Shown here in pieces: positions 11,738 through 23,629 of a DNA stretch of 64,000 nucleotides (the stretch's first letter is position 1; each line of letters opens with the position of its first letter). Location of the stretch: positions 1,612,165 to 1,676,164 of the forward strand of contig JAQFVV010012511.1 in NCBI GenBank assembly GCA_028023455.1. Reading direction: 5' to 3'. The notes beneath the pieces were generated by a model. It was given only the letters and a program-made list of their open reading frames with translations, was not told the origin of the DNA and searched no databases. This DNA comes from Epiperipatus broadwayi. Lineage: Eukaryota > Onychophora > Udeonychophora > Euonychophora > Peripatidae. The position numbers and the translations under genes were made by a program.

Positions 11738-12070
11738 GTATATTTGAATTAACTGTGTGAAATTCATTTTCTTGTTCATTTTCAATATTAATAAATTCAG
11801 CAATATTATCCTTATTTAAAACATATTTGTTATAATATGTTGATGATTTATTTAACAGCAGTTTGAAATTCAATTCTTTTCTAATAAATTTAGTAGATTC
11901 AGATTTGTCTTTTATTCCTGTAACATTTTAAAAATTAGAGTTATTAGTTTAAATTTTTGCAGATTTTTCATTGTTGTCAGTATTGCTTGCATTAATTTTA
12001 ACACAAGAATTTGATTTTTTTCTGTTATAAATAATCCAGTTCATTGTTAAAAATTGAAAACTTTTTAAAA
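11738..12070 (-). pseudogene. Zinc-knuckle gag-like gene remnant, N-terminal part
   Basis: Read on the minus strand, 11931 to 11738 is an unbroken protein-like frame (GIKDKSESTKFIRKELNFK ... FINIENEQENEFHTVNSN). It runs in frame across the duplicated GCAT into the sequence left of the other LTR (ANIKIVVPGLFN, about 1490-1450). That continuity shows the long-LTR element inserted into an existing coding repeat. Further upstream (12030-11940) the frame is still readable but has stops. The family is not recognised beyond a gag/ORF1-like character. Confidence 0.4.
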
Positions 12071-12285
12071 GTAATTTTGAGAGTATTAGATACTTCAAAT
12101 TGATTTTTATCAATATATAAATAACTACAGCCCTAGGGAGAGAGCTTATCTTGAAGAGAAAAATTTAGCTCTATCATTTGGTATAATTTTCAGTTTTTAA
12201 ATGTATGAAAATTGGCATAAATCTTCAAATTTGTCAGGGGCTGAAGTAACATCCAACTGCCCCGGATAAGTGCTACCTGGTGATT

Positions 12286-12385
12286 ATATACTACTACTAC
12301 TGCTGCTGCTACTACTGCCAATGCCATTGCTACTACCATTGTTAATGCTATTACACCATTGCTATTATTACTACTATTGTTACAA
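12286..12385. repeat. Degenerate trinucleotide tract (ACT/GCT/ATT)
   Basis: About 100 bp of imperfect three-base repeats, starting ACTACTACTACTGCTGCTGC and decaying rightwards into GCTATTATTACTACTATTG. Confidence 0.8.
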
Positions 12386-12559
12386 TGTTGATAATGATTT
12401 TTTTAAAGGCATTTATTGACAAAAATACATTACAATTGTTATAGAGGCAAAAAACACAGTATGATATATATATATATGACTATAGATGGCGTTATACCAA
12501 AAACACCTTCAAGCATTTGTTTACATAAACGTCAGAGCGAGTATTTCACTATCTCTAAC

Positions 12560-12623
12560 TTAATTTCCACCTTCATATCATGATTTCAAGCTATTTGCTA
12601 TCGTCAGTGAAGGACAGGATTAA
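12560..12623 (-). ncRNA. Hammerhead ribozyme, copy 1, unit A
   Basis: On the minus strand the core reads CCUUCA-CUGACGA-stem II-GAAA-UCAUGAUA-UGAAGG. Stem I pairs CCUUCA with UGAAGG, then an internal loop (UGU/U), then an outer stem of UUAAUCC against GGAAAUUAA with a two-base bulge. Stem III is only 3 bp with a 2-base loop, the type I minimal form. The cleavage triplet is AUA. Stem II is weak (AGC/GCU closed next to a U-U pair). Confidence 0.85.
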
Positions 12624-12960
12624 GAAACTAGATCTAAAACACAAACTCTGAGCGTTTAAGAAACAGTTTCTATTCAGCTTGCAAGCATGAATCTTTTAGA
12701 CATGTAATGTCTTCAAACTCAGCATCGCATGCCAGATAGCTACATGGGTCTGATATCAGTTCAGCATCACCACATAGTAGAAGTCTCTGCAATATATATC
12801 ATTGCAAGAAAGACCTCAAAGGTACATTTATGAAAAACAAAAAACACAAGTTAAAAACTTGCATATGCTTGTATTTATGACTATAGATGGCTTTATACCA
12901 AAAACACCTTCAAGCGTTTGTTTACATAAATGTCAGAGCGAGTATTTCACTATCTCTAAC

Positions 12961-13024
12961 TTAATTTCCACCTTCATATCATGATTTCAAGCTATTTGCT
13001 ATCGTCAGTGAAGGACAGGATTAA
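12961..13024 (-). ncRNA. Hammerhead ribozyme, copy 1, unit B
   Basis: Same fold as the ribozyme at 12560-12623, exactly 401 bp further on and in the same direction. A transcript through both would be cut into 401-nt monomers. Confidence 0.85.
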
Positions 13025-13546
13025 GAAACTAGATCTAAAACACAAACTCTGAGCGTTTAAGAAACAGTTTCTATTCAGCTTGCAAGCGTGAATCTTTTAG
13101 ACACGTAATGTCTTCAAACTCAGCATCGCATGCCAGATAGCTACATGGGTCTGATATCAGTTCAGAATCACCACATAGTAGAAGTCTCTGCAATATATAT
13201 CATTGCAAGAAAGACCTCAAAGGTACATTTATGAAAACATTTATGTAAACAAACGCTTGAAGGTGTTTTTGGTATAACGCCATCTATAGTCATAAATACA
13301 AGCGTATGCAAGTTTTTAACTTGTGTTTTTTGTTTTTCATAAATGTACCTTTGAGGTCTTTCTTGCAATGATATATATTGCAGAGACTTCTACTATGTGG
13401 TGATGCTGAACTGATATCAGACCCATGTAGCTATCTGGCATGCGATGCTGAGTTTGAAGACATTACGTGTCTAAAAGATTCACGCTTGCAAGCTGAATAG
13501 AAACTGTTTCTTAAATGCTCAGAGTTTGTGTTTTAGATCTAGTTTC

Positions 13547-13610
13547 TTAATCCTGTCCTTCACTGACGATAGCATATAGCTTGAAATCATGATATGAAGG
13601 TGGAAATTAA
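13547..13610 (+). ncRNA. Hammerhead ribozyme, copy 1, inverted unit
   Basis: Plus-strand core CCTTCACTGACGATAGC, GAAA, TCATGATA and TGAAGG, with the predicted cut between 13594 and 13595. The stem II loop differs from the other two copies by one base (AUAUA rather than AAAUA). All core positions are intact. Confidence 0.85.
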
Positions 13611-13739
13611 GTTAGAGATAGTGAAATACTCGCTCTGACGTTTATGTAAACAAACACTTGAAGGTGTTTTTGGTATAACGCCATCTATAGTCATAAATAC
13701 AAGCGTATGCAAGTTTTTAACTTGTGTTTTTTGTTTTTC

Positions 13740-16700
13740 ATATATATATAGTTAATTTATAATATACATGTATCTGTATCATCTATAATTTTTAACTAGA
13801 AATCATTAAACAAATTTGGTTACATTGAAATTAAAAAATATATAAATATGATTAGTCATCTAATCAATTAACTTATCATATAATTAGATAACATTTAAGG
13901 TAGTGAAGTAGACCTCAAAAAGTAAAAAAATTGGTATAGCTGTTCATTGTGATTAGATTAAATGTCATTGTCTCAGTTGCTGATGCATTAAGAACCAGGT
14001 ATCATAGAAGATGCTATGTGGGACTGGTTTTCTGTCTCTTTCTTTAATACCTTTCAATTTAATCTAAAAAATATTAGAATGCCTTTTAGGATTATTATAC
14101 ATCTAGTACACTATAAGGCATATATTCCAATTGTGTGGATTTTGAAAAACTGTGCTATATTAATTTGTAGAATTAGTAAAAAGGGTAGAAAAGATGGTAT
14201 ACATATTATCAAAATAAAGACAATTGTAGAATGCACATTCTTGATTTCAAAATCCCTTCAACACAGAAGGAAAAAGTCATCAGTGCTTGTACAGTTTTTT
14301 CTGTATTTACAAACAAAATGTGTTTGTAGAGATCTCAAGTTTAGAGTAACAAGAAAGTTGAAGTATTTGATTTCAAGCTTCCAGAATCTGAATCTTCTAT
14401 TGAGTTATTGTTTGCTTAAGTTGGCTTGATTAGGTTATTTAATGTTAGTCAGTTCATTAATTAATATTTATTTATAGATAGTCTGAAGGATAGATTGACT
14501 ATGTTCAATACAAATTCTATTAGATTAACACAGTAACCAATGCCATAGGATAGCCTATCTGTTGGTATATTTTTTAGAGCAGGAATAACATGTACAAAGA
14601 GATGGGCAAGCAAGATAATCAGATTCAATGTTTTCTTAATTGTGAATGTATTTAATGAGTGAAGCCTTAGCCTATTATGGATTAATAGATTTTGAAGATT
14701 TTAAATAGAGATTGTTACTATGCATCTGCCCCTCAGAAATATTTTGAGCATGGGGGTATGCATGTGATGTGTATGCTTTGTTTTGATATAAATGATTATA
14801 GGAGTATGGTAAGTGATTCTTGTCCTAGTATATAGATTAACTTTAGAATAAACTGAAAAGATTTAATAAACTGAACAGATTTAATTTTGACAGGAAGTAA
14901 ACCTTGTATCTTTGATCTCATTTCAATATTATTAAGGTGAAAGGGAAACCAATAAATGGGACAGAATTTCCTTTGAAAATTTAGATTGCATTAAATTTCA
15001 TGATATAGCTTTAATTTTATATTCCAGAATGAATTTTGTTGAAAAGATTGTAAGCAATAGTAAACTACTCTCAATCAGAATCAAGCCATTATTATCTCTT
15101 GTTTGTATATTGGCTTGGAATTAAAAGTATATTATGTACACTAAACACAGCAATTATCTTTATTATTTTACCTAGAAACATATTAATCAAATAGATAGTA
15201 AATGAAAAACTAAATCTCTATATTAGTTTTTGGTTATTGGCCTTCTTCATTGAGTAGCATTGGATTGCGAATGCTTATCCAGAAATCAGCTTTATTTGTT
15301 TATATGAATTGATTATTTAAATGATCAGCTTGGTTTTCATACCTTAGGGTATTTAAAAATTTAATCAGTATCTTGATTGAATAATATAAAAGAAGTAAAA
15401 GTAGTTGTTGAATGCGTATGTTCATTTCAATGCTTGCTATTCATGGTCAGAGAAAATAGACAGAATTTATCCTAGAGTCTAATTAGCAACACTGTCTAAT
15501 GTCCATTGATTGCATAATGACAGTAGAGTTGAGTTACAGAATGTATCAATGTTTTATATTTCACATGTTACTAGCAAATTGGGTCGATTATTATATATAT
15601 ATACACACATCTTAGTGATTAGAAATATTGCATGAGTTTTTTACTGTAGAATAAGATAAAACAAATATCAATTTCAGATAGCATCCAGTATTAATTTATA
15701 TATGATATATATGGAACGTTGTTTAGTGTATATTTACTATTCATGAATATATATATACATATGATTATTATTTTTTTATATTTATTCGTCTTTTTTTTCC
15801 TTTTTTTTTCTGTTGCTGATGATCATTGTTTCATAAGGTAATCAAAAAGTTTTTCTTTTTAATAAACAAATTACATTTAATTAACATCTAATATTAATTA
15901 GCAATTAATTATAGTTATTGAATTATATTTTGCAGTAATTCTAATATGTTTGCGTTGTTGACTTAGTTATTTATATTTGTTAATAACATTATGCAAATAA
16001 ATTGATTTTGATATTTTTTCTCTCAGTAAATAAGTATTGATTTAAGATTAGAAATTTAAGTTTAATCATTTATAAACAAAACACTGAATCTAGATATATA
16101 GTCAAAACTCTCAGTCATCAATAAATAAAATTAATAATTATAAATTTTAAAAATTATTTTAAAGGTAAAATAATATTTATTTTCAGTTTAAAATTTTATA
16201 TTGTGTTATTTGTCAAGGATCTCATGATGTAGTTACTAATGCATTAAAATATAAATAAATAAGCCGCAGGACTCATATCTATAGGAAAATGACACTACCC
16301 ACCATGGGTAAAGACTTTTTTGTTTTATAGTCAGTATATTGATATTTTTCTGACCATCCTTGATTAAGTAGAATACCGTTAGCTAATAATAAATTGGTAC
16401 ACATTTAATAATTAATATTAAGGACTTCACGAATGTATTGATACACATCTTTACAATTTTTTGATTAGTTTAGGATCCCCACCTCCAACATTCGTCAGTA
16501 AATTTGTATCTATATATTTTTAATTAGAGGATGAAACTAGGATTGAAAGTACTTAAATTATCATAAACAGTCAATTGAAAAGCCTGATGATTTTTATTTT
16601 TTTACAGCTTTTTTACAAATCGCTGTTGGAGAATGTTTTATCCTGGAGCTATCTTATCGTTTGCCTTATGTAGCTTGCTGAGTTGATTGTGATTCAAATA

Positions 16701-17712
16701 TTTAAAAAATTCTAAGCCTACTTGTGGCCTCAATAAATTCTAATGTACTTAGGGCCTGAATTCAAACTTTATATCATGGAATGGTTTGGTGATTACCCAC
16801 TTTAACATAACACCATTTCTAATTAGTGCATTAGTCTGCCATATTGTTAACATTTGGATTCACATCTGAATGAAATCTTTCAAACTTTGGAATGATTTCA
16901 AATTGTACTTAATTTTTTTTCAGTTCCCTTCCTCTTAGTTTTTTTTATGTTTCTAGTCATGTTTAAATGGAATTTGCTCAAAGCAAGATGATTTCAGATG
17001 TATACCTAAACAAACTCATATTTTGTTTTATTAAAATGTTTCATATTTTATAATCATACAAAAATATGAAGCAATTATTTAAAAAAGTATATTAAGCAAT
17101 TCCATCTCTATAATGGATCAGTAATCATTCACAATATTCTCTAGAAATATGTGGCTTATACAATGATCTCCTTTGTTTGATCATAAAAAGTGCAATGTTT
17201 GTAAAAGAAATAACAAGAAATGGTTTAATTCACTACTTATAGTTCTTATATTCTTTTTTAGAAACATCATGAGGCAAAATATGGTTGGTCAAAATAATCT
17301 TTATTATCTCTTTGATAATATAATATATCTCTTATTTACAGACAAGATCATATTCAGAATTCAACTCTATGTTATATTCAGTTACATGCTATTATGATTT
17401 CATTAACCATCTTTATACCAAATCCAATAATATTTATTAACAACTAACAAAATATATACACATTCTATTGTTACTTATTTGTCAACTAATAAACAACAAA
17501 CAATTTGTATATATTTGTTAAATATGTATAACTAATACTGAAAATAATGAACATTTTATGAAAAAATTACAGATTATACAGTATTTAAAAAAAGTTTTAG
17601 CTAAAATAACTTATATATATATGTAATACTATTTATTTAATTAATTTTAGCTCAATGTTCTTTATAGATTTCATCAATAACATTTAAATACTTTGCTAAT
17701 AATGATATATAT
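13740..17712. other. AT-rich sequence without recognised genes
   Basis: No protein family, RNA gene or repeat structure was recognised. A 137-codon frame at 14016-14429 has a random-looking, low-complexity composition and no motif. Short AT runs occur near 15590 and 17615. Confidence 0.6.
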
Positions 17713-18117
17713 CAGGGATGGACACACATAGGGTCAATAAGAACCACATGCTGTTTTTTTATATATTGTAAAGAGCCATACCATATTATTTAACTACACA
17801 AAAATAAATACATGATATATTCTATACAAATTTTAACTGCTGTATAAATATATAAGAAAATATAATTAAGAGAAAGAAATAAAATACAAAATAATTATTT
17901 CAAAATTTTAATAATAAAAATATAATTAAAATTCATTAATAAAAAGTATAATATTTAAAAAGATCTTTGAGAAAAACTTTGAAATTTGGTGTTCAATTTG
18001 TTAAAGCTGTTTGCAGCAATTCTGTGAGATGCTGATTGGTCAACTGTGAACGATATTTCCTTTACAAACTTTATTGCAGAGAAAAATGATTTACAGCAAT
18101 ATATTGTTCCAAAAAAA
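17713..18117 (-). pseudogene. hAT transposase C-terminus and element end
   Basis: CAGGGATGG at 17713 resembles the terminal inverted repeat start of ZBED/Charlie-like hAT elements (CAGGG-TGG). The nearby AAGAACCACATGC also fits such ends. On the minus strand, 18117 to 17955 encodes FGTIYCCKSFFSAIKFVK, a match in pattern to the hAT dimerisation domain of ZBED/GTF2IRD2-like transposases (FGSTYxCExxFSxMKxxKS). The upstream part of the protein lies at 20318-21990. A LINE inserted between them splits the domain after the residues HLISMF. Confidence 0.7.
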
Positions 18118-20317
18118 TTGCCTTGGTACCAGACAGAACTCATCCAGGTCTCTATAGTATTCCAAAATTTGTCTTCAAGCACTTAGAAGCTTTTGCTATA
18201 CCCATAATTTACAAGATGATGAAGCTCCTGGCTTCAGGCCCTCTAATGATTAATGGACTTTATCCAATAGCTATGGTCCCCTTTCTCAAGAGGGGAATCA
18301 TTCCTTCCCCTTTTGAGAATCTGCACCCCATTTCCATGACATCTTTGATAATTAAAATCATTGAGGTGATAATTAAGGATAACCTCCAGGATAAGATCCT
18401 GTCTTCAATATCGTACTTCCAGTCCATAAAAAAGGATCTCTATGGCAGAGACAATTAGCCTCTTAAAATTAATTGTTGAGTATGCCAGGAGGCACAGGAA
18501 AACTGGACCTATTGTGGTGCAGCTGGACATTGTGGGGGCTTTTGACTCTGTTAGGATTCCCCATCTTGTGCAACTGCTTGGTGAGCTGGACATTCACCCT
18601 GGCATTATCAGTATTATGTCTAATCTTTTCAAAAATAGGCAGATTTCAATATCATTAAAGGGAAAATTATCCGAGTCATTTCTTCCTACCAAATCTATCC
18701 CCTCAGGGCTCTCCTTTGAATGCCCTCCTTTTCATATATATTAATTCTTTTCTGAAGTCAATTGAACAGTGTCTTCCTGGATTTTTTATTCCCAGCATTA
18801 AAAAGCACATACATCTCATTGCATGCATGGATGACCTGGCTATATTATTACCTTCTCATAGGTGCATTCCAGAGCTTATGAGACTCGCGAAGTGAATCAG
18901 GTCTATGTTTTAAATTGACTAAATCAGTAGCCCTCCCCATTCTCTACTAGGCCCCCAAAGTTTCTTGGCCTTGCATTTAACCTCTCTCCACTGGCATTGA
19001 AGGGAGAGATCCAAAATACTATCCTGACAGCTGCTAAAAGAATAATAGGCTCATTGCAGAAGGCTTATATGTCATTATATGCCAAGACAGCACTCCTAAA
19101 CATTCTGTTGTTCCCCAGCATTGCCTATTTTATGCTATCTTTCAAGTTCACAGGGAAATTCATTCATGGTATCAACTCCATTTGTTCTAAGCTCCTGTAG
19201 GAGGTGGCAAGACTATGGCAATCAGACTCAGGAAAGTATGGAGACTTAAATTAAAAGTCCTGGTCTGCATTCTCTACAGATCCAGCATTCTTTCAACCTT
19301 AATAATCTGTGCCTACAAAATTTGCATCCAGAGATTATTCATCCCACTGACACTCCACTTCCTATTAGGGATTATTGACTATCTGATCTGTGATTAGACA
19401 TCACAGCAATGAGCTTAATCCTGGGTCAATCACAACCCTCTAAAATTCATTACTGGGATGCATATTATCTCTGTTTGATAACAGTACCCAACAGTACCAC
19501 AATAAATTTAACTATCTATAACTTCTTGAAAAAATTCAGATGGTGGAGTCTGGAGGTGAAGTTCTTCCACTTCTTGGTGAAAGTTAACTTCAATACTCAG
19601 CCCACAGGAAAGAGAGGATGAGACTATTGAACACTTATTTGATAAGTGTGTTGGGTTGCAAAGCTGTAGAATGCTGATTTTTACAATTTATAAAAAGAAA
19701 AAGACTTTGAATATTGATTTTAATGCAGAGCATCAAAACAGGCATATTTGTGGTAATTAGGAGTGCTACATTCTTGATTTTCAGTGGTTGGTTGAGAAGG
19801 TATAAGCTACTTTTTGACATGAGTAACTCAGACCCACTGCAGATATTCATCAAGGAGATCAGTGCAATAAAGGAAAGAGACAAGACTCACTCCTCAATTG
19901 ACATTTAGCAGCATTTGGGAAATGAGTGACATTAAAATGTTTACAATGAACTAATTAAATATCTACCTGGTAAGATCATGGATCCATGGAGGATATTTAT
20001 CAAAAACATCAGAGTGTTGAAGGAAAGAGACAATAGACTAGCTCCTCAATGAGCATTCAGGAGCATGTGGGAGATGAGTGACATTGATACATCCACAATG
20101 AAATAATTAAATATATGGATGTGGGGTGTATCCATACTTGTTTTAAATCTATGTATATATTTGTTTTAATTATGAATGCAAAGTAATATTATTCATTGTA
20201 TACCCATGTCTAAGTTAAATATGTTAGTGGATTTGTTAATGCAGAGCTATTTTTGCTCATAGTGAATGTCATTAAATTATATATCTTTGTAACAATAAAC
20301 CTTCATTTGAAAAAAAA
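18118..20317 (+). mobile_element. LINE inserted in the hAT gene, decayed
   Basis: A plus-strand non-LTR retrotransposon, 5'-truncated, ending in a short A-run (20310-20317). RT blocks in order: an N-terminal part near 18230-18330 (AMVPFLKRGIIPSPFENLHP); VVQLDIVGAFDSVRIPHLVQ near 18515-18570 (catalytic aspartate); a GIPQG-like block near 18695-18710 (SIPSGLS) where the frame shifts; and a CMDDLAILLP block near 18824-18850 (DD at 18829-18834). A C-terminal H-x4-C remnant (DETIEHLFDKC) lies near 19618-19652. Stops and frameshifts occur throughout. The A-run at both junctions (18111-18117 and 20310-20317) blocks an exact target duplication call. The same family is probably represented at 24960-25900 and 60808-61373, judged by the C-terminal zinc motif. 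Confidence 0.78.
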
Positions 20318-21990
20318 CATTGAAATTAGATGGCATGCAGCTTTTTTTACGTGTGGATATTTTAATTCTGGCATTAGTTTCCAAAATTCAATTAGAGAAC
20401 TAGATTTGTAAGGCATTTGCAATCCCTGATCTTCTTTCATCTCTAAAAACTCCATTTCCCCAGCCATTTTTTTGACAAGTATTATTTCAGAAATTGGAAA
20501 TCTATATTCAATAATATCATAAATGGGTTCACAAAAATATACCAATATAGATTTAAAACTTTTCAAATCTTCAAACCTACACTTGAAATTTGCTGACAAT
20601 CCTTCCACTTTTTCTTTATATTTATCTAATTTTTCTTCTTTGACATTAATTTATATTTGCTTTTAATCATGGAAAATGTTTAAATATTCTGGTCTTTCTT
20701 GCAAAGCAAAAATTTAGCTTCAAAACGAAATACATTTTGTTGCAAATCACTATTCATTTTCCCTTTCCTTTAGAATCAAATTAAGTGTTTGCAAATATTC
20801 CATAGTCAGAAAACCAAGTTTTATTTTCTAATTAAACCACTAAACATCACATGATCATCACTACTATAAGGAGAGTTTGTCACTGTTAATTTTATACTTC
20901 TAAGTATTTTTTCTTTTTCTTTTAAAAACATTATGATAGGAATTAGGAGTTCCACAAAATGACTCAAAACATTGTAAACTGACAACCATCTTATAACAGA
21001 CCATAAGGAGAGATCACTGGGCAATTAATATATTTCATCTTTTAACTCTTCTAAAAAGTTTTAAATTGACTGTGTGTTTTGGCATTTATTCTAATTAAAT
21101 TCATGATTTGCAAAACAATCTTTCACACATTTTTGTATTATAAATACTTCACTATGAAATGCTCATAGTGAATTATGCAGTGAAGAGGTATAAAACATGG
21201 ATGATTGGGATCATTGATTAAAAGATCAATAAGACTTAGGTTTTTCTCTATCATTGCATGGGCTCTGTCAGTTGCAACATTTACAAGTTTAGCATGAGGC
21301 AATTCAAACCTATTCATTACCTCATCAAACATATTTTTGACATCAATACTGTGATTGTTTTAATAAAAACTATTATATCAAACATTTCTTTCTTCGCATT
21401 TACATCTATAATACATAGTGGACAAAAACAGGCAATTGTGGAACATCCTGAATGTCTGTAGACTAATTGAGAGCTAAACTGAATACTATACAATTTTTCA
21501 AATTACAGATCAAACTATTTTTAACATTTTTACTAATTGCACTAATGTTGCCACTTTGTTGTATGACATCACATAAGAACTTGTGCAAACAATTCATGCA
21601 GTATTGTATTGTCTGGATCCAAAACTTTAGCCACTTCTTCCAAGTTTTTTTTAATAATTTTTTTTCTCTATATGGCACAAGCAATATTTCAAGCTACCAA
21701 AAAACTGTCATTTTTCTCATTAAATAGAAAACAAGAGTTTTTGTTGCATATGATGACCTGATTGCAATGTCTTAAGTTTTTCTGTTTGCAATTTTGAATT
21801 GTGTGAATATTGAGTTGAAAAGTGGGAGATGATTTACTTCATAATGTTGACATAAATTGCTTACTTTGTAGTTTGCAGTTGTAACTTTATAAGTAAGACC
21901 CAATGACTTTCTATTATTGTCAATAAAAATGATTTTTTTTACCCATTCTTGAAAGCTTCTATTTTCTAGTTCTTATTTTTATTTTTTGCT
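20318..21990 (-). pseudogene. hAT transposase (ZBED/GTF2IRD2-like), main part
   Basis: Read leftwards on the minus strand, the family blocks appear in order. Around 21332-21138 is FDEVMNRFELPHAKLVNVATDRAHAM..., ending HCIIHYEHF; relatives have TTDGAPAM and HCIxHQE at these places, so the aspartate survives and DGA has become DRA. Around 21024-20821 is WSVIRWLSVYNVL (relatives: EVRWLSRGKVL). Around 20608-20318 is RFEDLKSFKS...EFWKLMPELKYPHVKKAACHLISMF, the start of the dimerisation domain. Several frameshifts and stops are present. hAT transposases cut and paste their own element. The N-terminal BED zinc finger was not seen. Confidence 0.78.
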
Positions 21991-23615
21991 ATTTTCGGAG
22001 GTTATGTTAATAAAAAAATTAATAAATTTATTTCCAAAGTCTGAAATTCAAACAAAATACATACATAAATAATTAATTTAGATAAACATGTCTAAATATT
22101 AATTCTTGTTTTAAAAGATTAATAAATGGTGCAACAAATTGTCGAAGAATCAGGGATTCTTAAAATAAAATATGAATAAAAACAATTTAGAATAAGTAAA
22201 AGCAGTTTTTGGATAATATTTTCCTTATAATTCTCAAACATCTGCTTCATTATTATTTACTACCAAAAATACAAATAACAATCAAAATCAAACAAATGCT
22301 TTCCAGTTTTATTTTCAAGAGGTTTTTTAAATATAATTGTTTAAAAAGAACATGAAACTCTAAATGCTCTAATTATAAACAATTAAAATAATTTTCTTAA
22401 CCTGTACATCTGTCTTAAGAAAGCTTGCTTGCTGATGCCATGGAAAAATTAAACATCACAAACAATTTTAGCATAATAAAAGAGTCTACTTATCAGATTT
22501 TTTGAAAAAAAAAATGAAATAGGATATTTAGCTGATGGAAAACTATCACTGAAATATACAACTACAAAATTGCACAAATCATAAATATACCTAGAGAAAA
22601 TGGAAGAATACCATTATTGAGGAAGGGCAATGTGTATATAGAAAATTTAATAATGAGCTAAGAAGAGAAACAGATTTAGCAAAAGAAAAATGATTGAAAC
22701 AAGAATATAGAGAGATAGAAATGCTTCAACAGATGAAAATATATGATTTGGTATTTTATAAAAATATCACTTAGGAGAAAACAACATGGCTAGCAAGTGA
22801 AATTATGGATAAGAATGGAAAGAGATTAACTGATAGCAATGATATATTAAAAAGATGGAAAGAATATCTTCAGTGTCTATTTAGAAAAGAAAATAATTCA
22901 ATTAATTATGAACTTGAAAATGAAGAAGACATTGAAATAAATGATAAAGTTATGGGCATATTGCCAGATGAATTAATAAAGTCAACTGAACAAATGAAGA
23001 ATGATAAGACTATTGGATTTGATGCAATACCTATAGAATCTTTGAAAGAAATGGGAGAAATTACTATGAAGAGAGTAGTTGGACATTGATTGTAATTTGA
23101 TATATAATAATGGAGTTTGGCCTAAAGATTTATAAGAATGATTCCAATTGCTAAAAAGAAGAAGCTCTTAAATGTGAAGACTAAAGGACAATAAGTTTGT
23201 TATTTCATACTTTTAAAGTTTTATTGAGGATTTTAACTCAAAGTATTTATGGGAGAGAAAAGTTCAAGAGATGTTATTGATGTTGTTAGAACAATTGCAG
23301 AGAGATATATTGAAAAAGATAAAAGTATTGAAATATCTTTCAAGGATTTGGAAAAAAACATTTAATAGAATAATCTGGAATAAACTTCTGGCCATATTAA
23401 AATATAAAGAGGTCTTTTGGAAAGAGAAAAGATTGATTTGGAGTATGTATCCTGGACAAAGAATAAGAATTAGGCTGGAGAATTATAAAACTGATGAAGT
23501 AAATATAGAAAGAGGAATTACACAAGAACACAGTATATCATCTTTTTAAAAAATATTTATTTAGCAGATGTATTAAATATTATTTAGACTGTGAAGGAAC
23601 AAATATCGAAAGTAG

Positions 23616-23629
23616 AATAATAAAATGTA
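23616..23629. repeat. 14-bp target-site duplication, left copy
   Basis: AATAATAAAATGTA here is repeated exactly at 23951-23964 around the insert, inside the coding sequence of the LINE RT. Removing one copy plus the insert joins RT coding sequence in frame, which confirms the boundaries. Confidence 0.85.

Larger units (their letters stand above)
12478..13739. mobile_element. Fold-back ribozyme retroelement (retrozyme-like), copy 1
   Basis: The element lies between two AT dinucleotide runs. It contains 1.9 units of a 401-bp repeat in one direction (unit starts GACTATAGATGGC at 12478 and 12879), then switches near 13236 to the inverted orientation. The inverted unit starts are at 13291 and 13692, again 401 bp apart. 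The switch falls in a duplicated ACATTTATG. Each complete unit carries a hammerhead ribozyme. The left end lacks the roughly 50 bp (GAAAAACAAAAAACACAAG..., with CAAGTT/AACTTG) that the right end keeps. No ORF of substance was found; two look-alike 60-66 codon frames are by-products of the repeat. Known relatives by design are animal retrozymes and the terminal repeats of Penelope-like elements. The assignment is inference from the ribozyme and the layout. Confidence 0.8.

Noticed and set aside
12802-13368. Matching 60-66 codon frames on opposite strands in the ribozyme element (also 43701-43895 and 44037-44231)
   Set aside because: They mirror each other because the element is an inverted repeat; the conserved signal is the ribozyme and unit, not a protein.
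14016-14429. 137-codon frame on the plus strand
   Set aside because: Random-looking composition for AT-rich DNA, no motif, no neighbouring coding signal.
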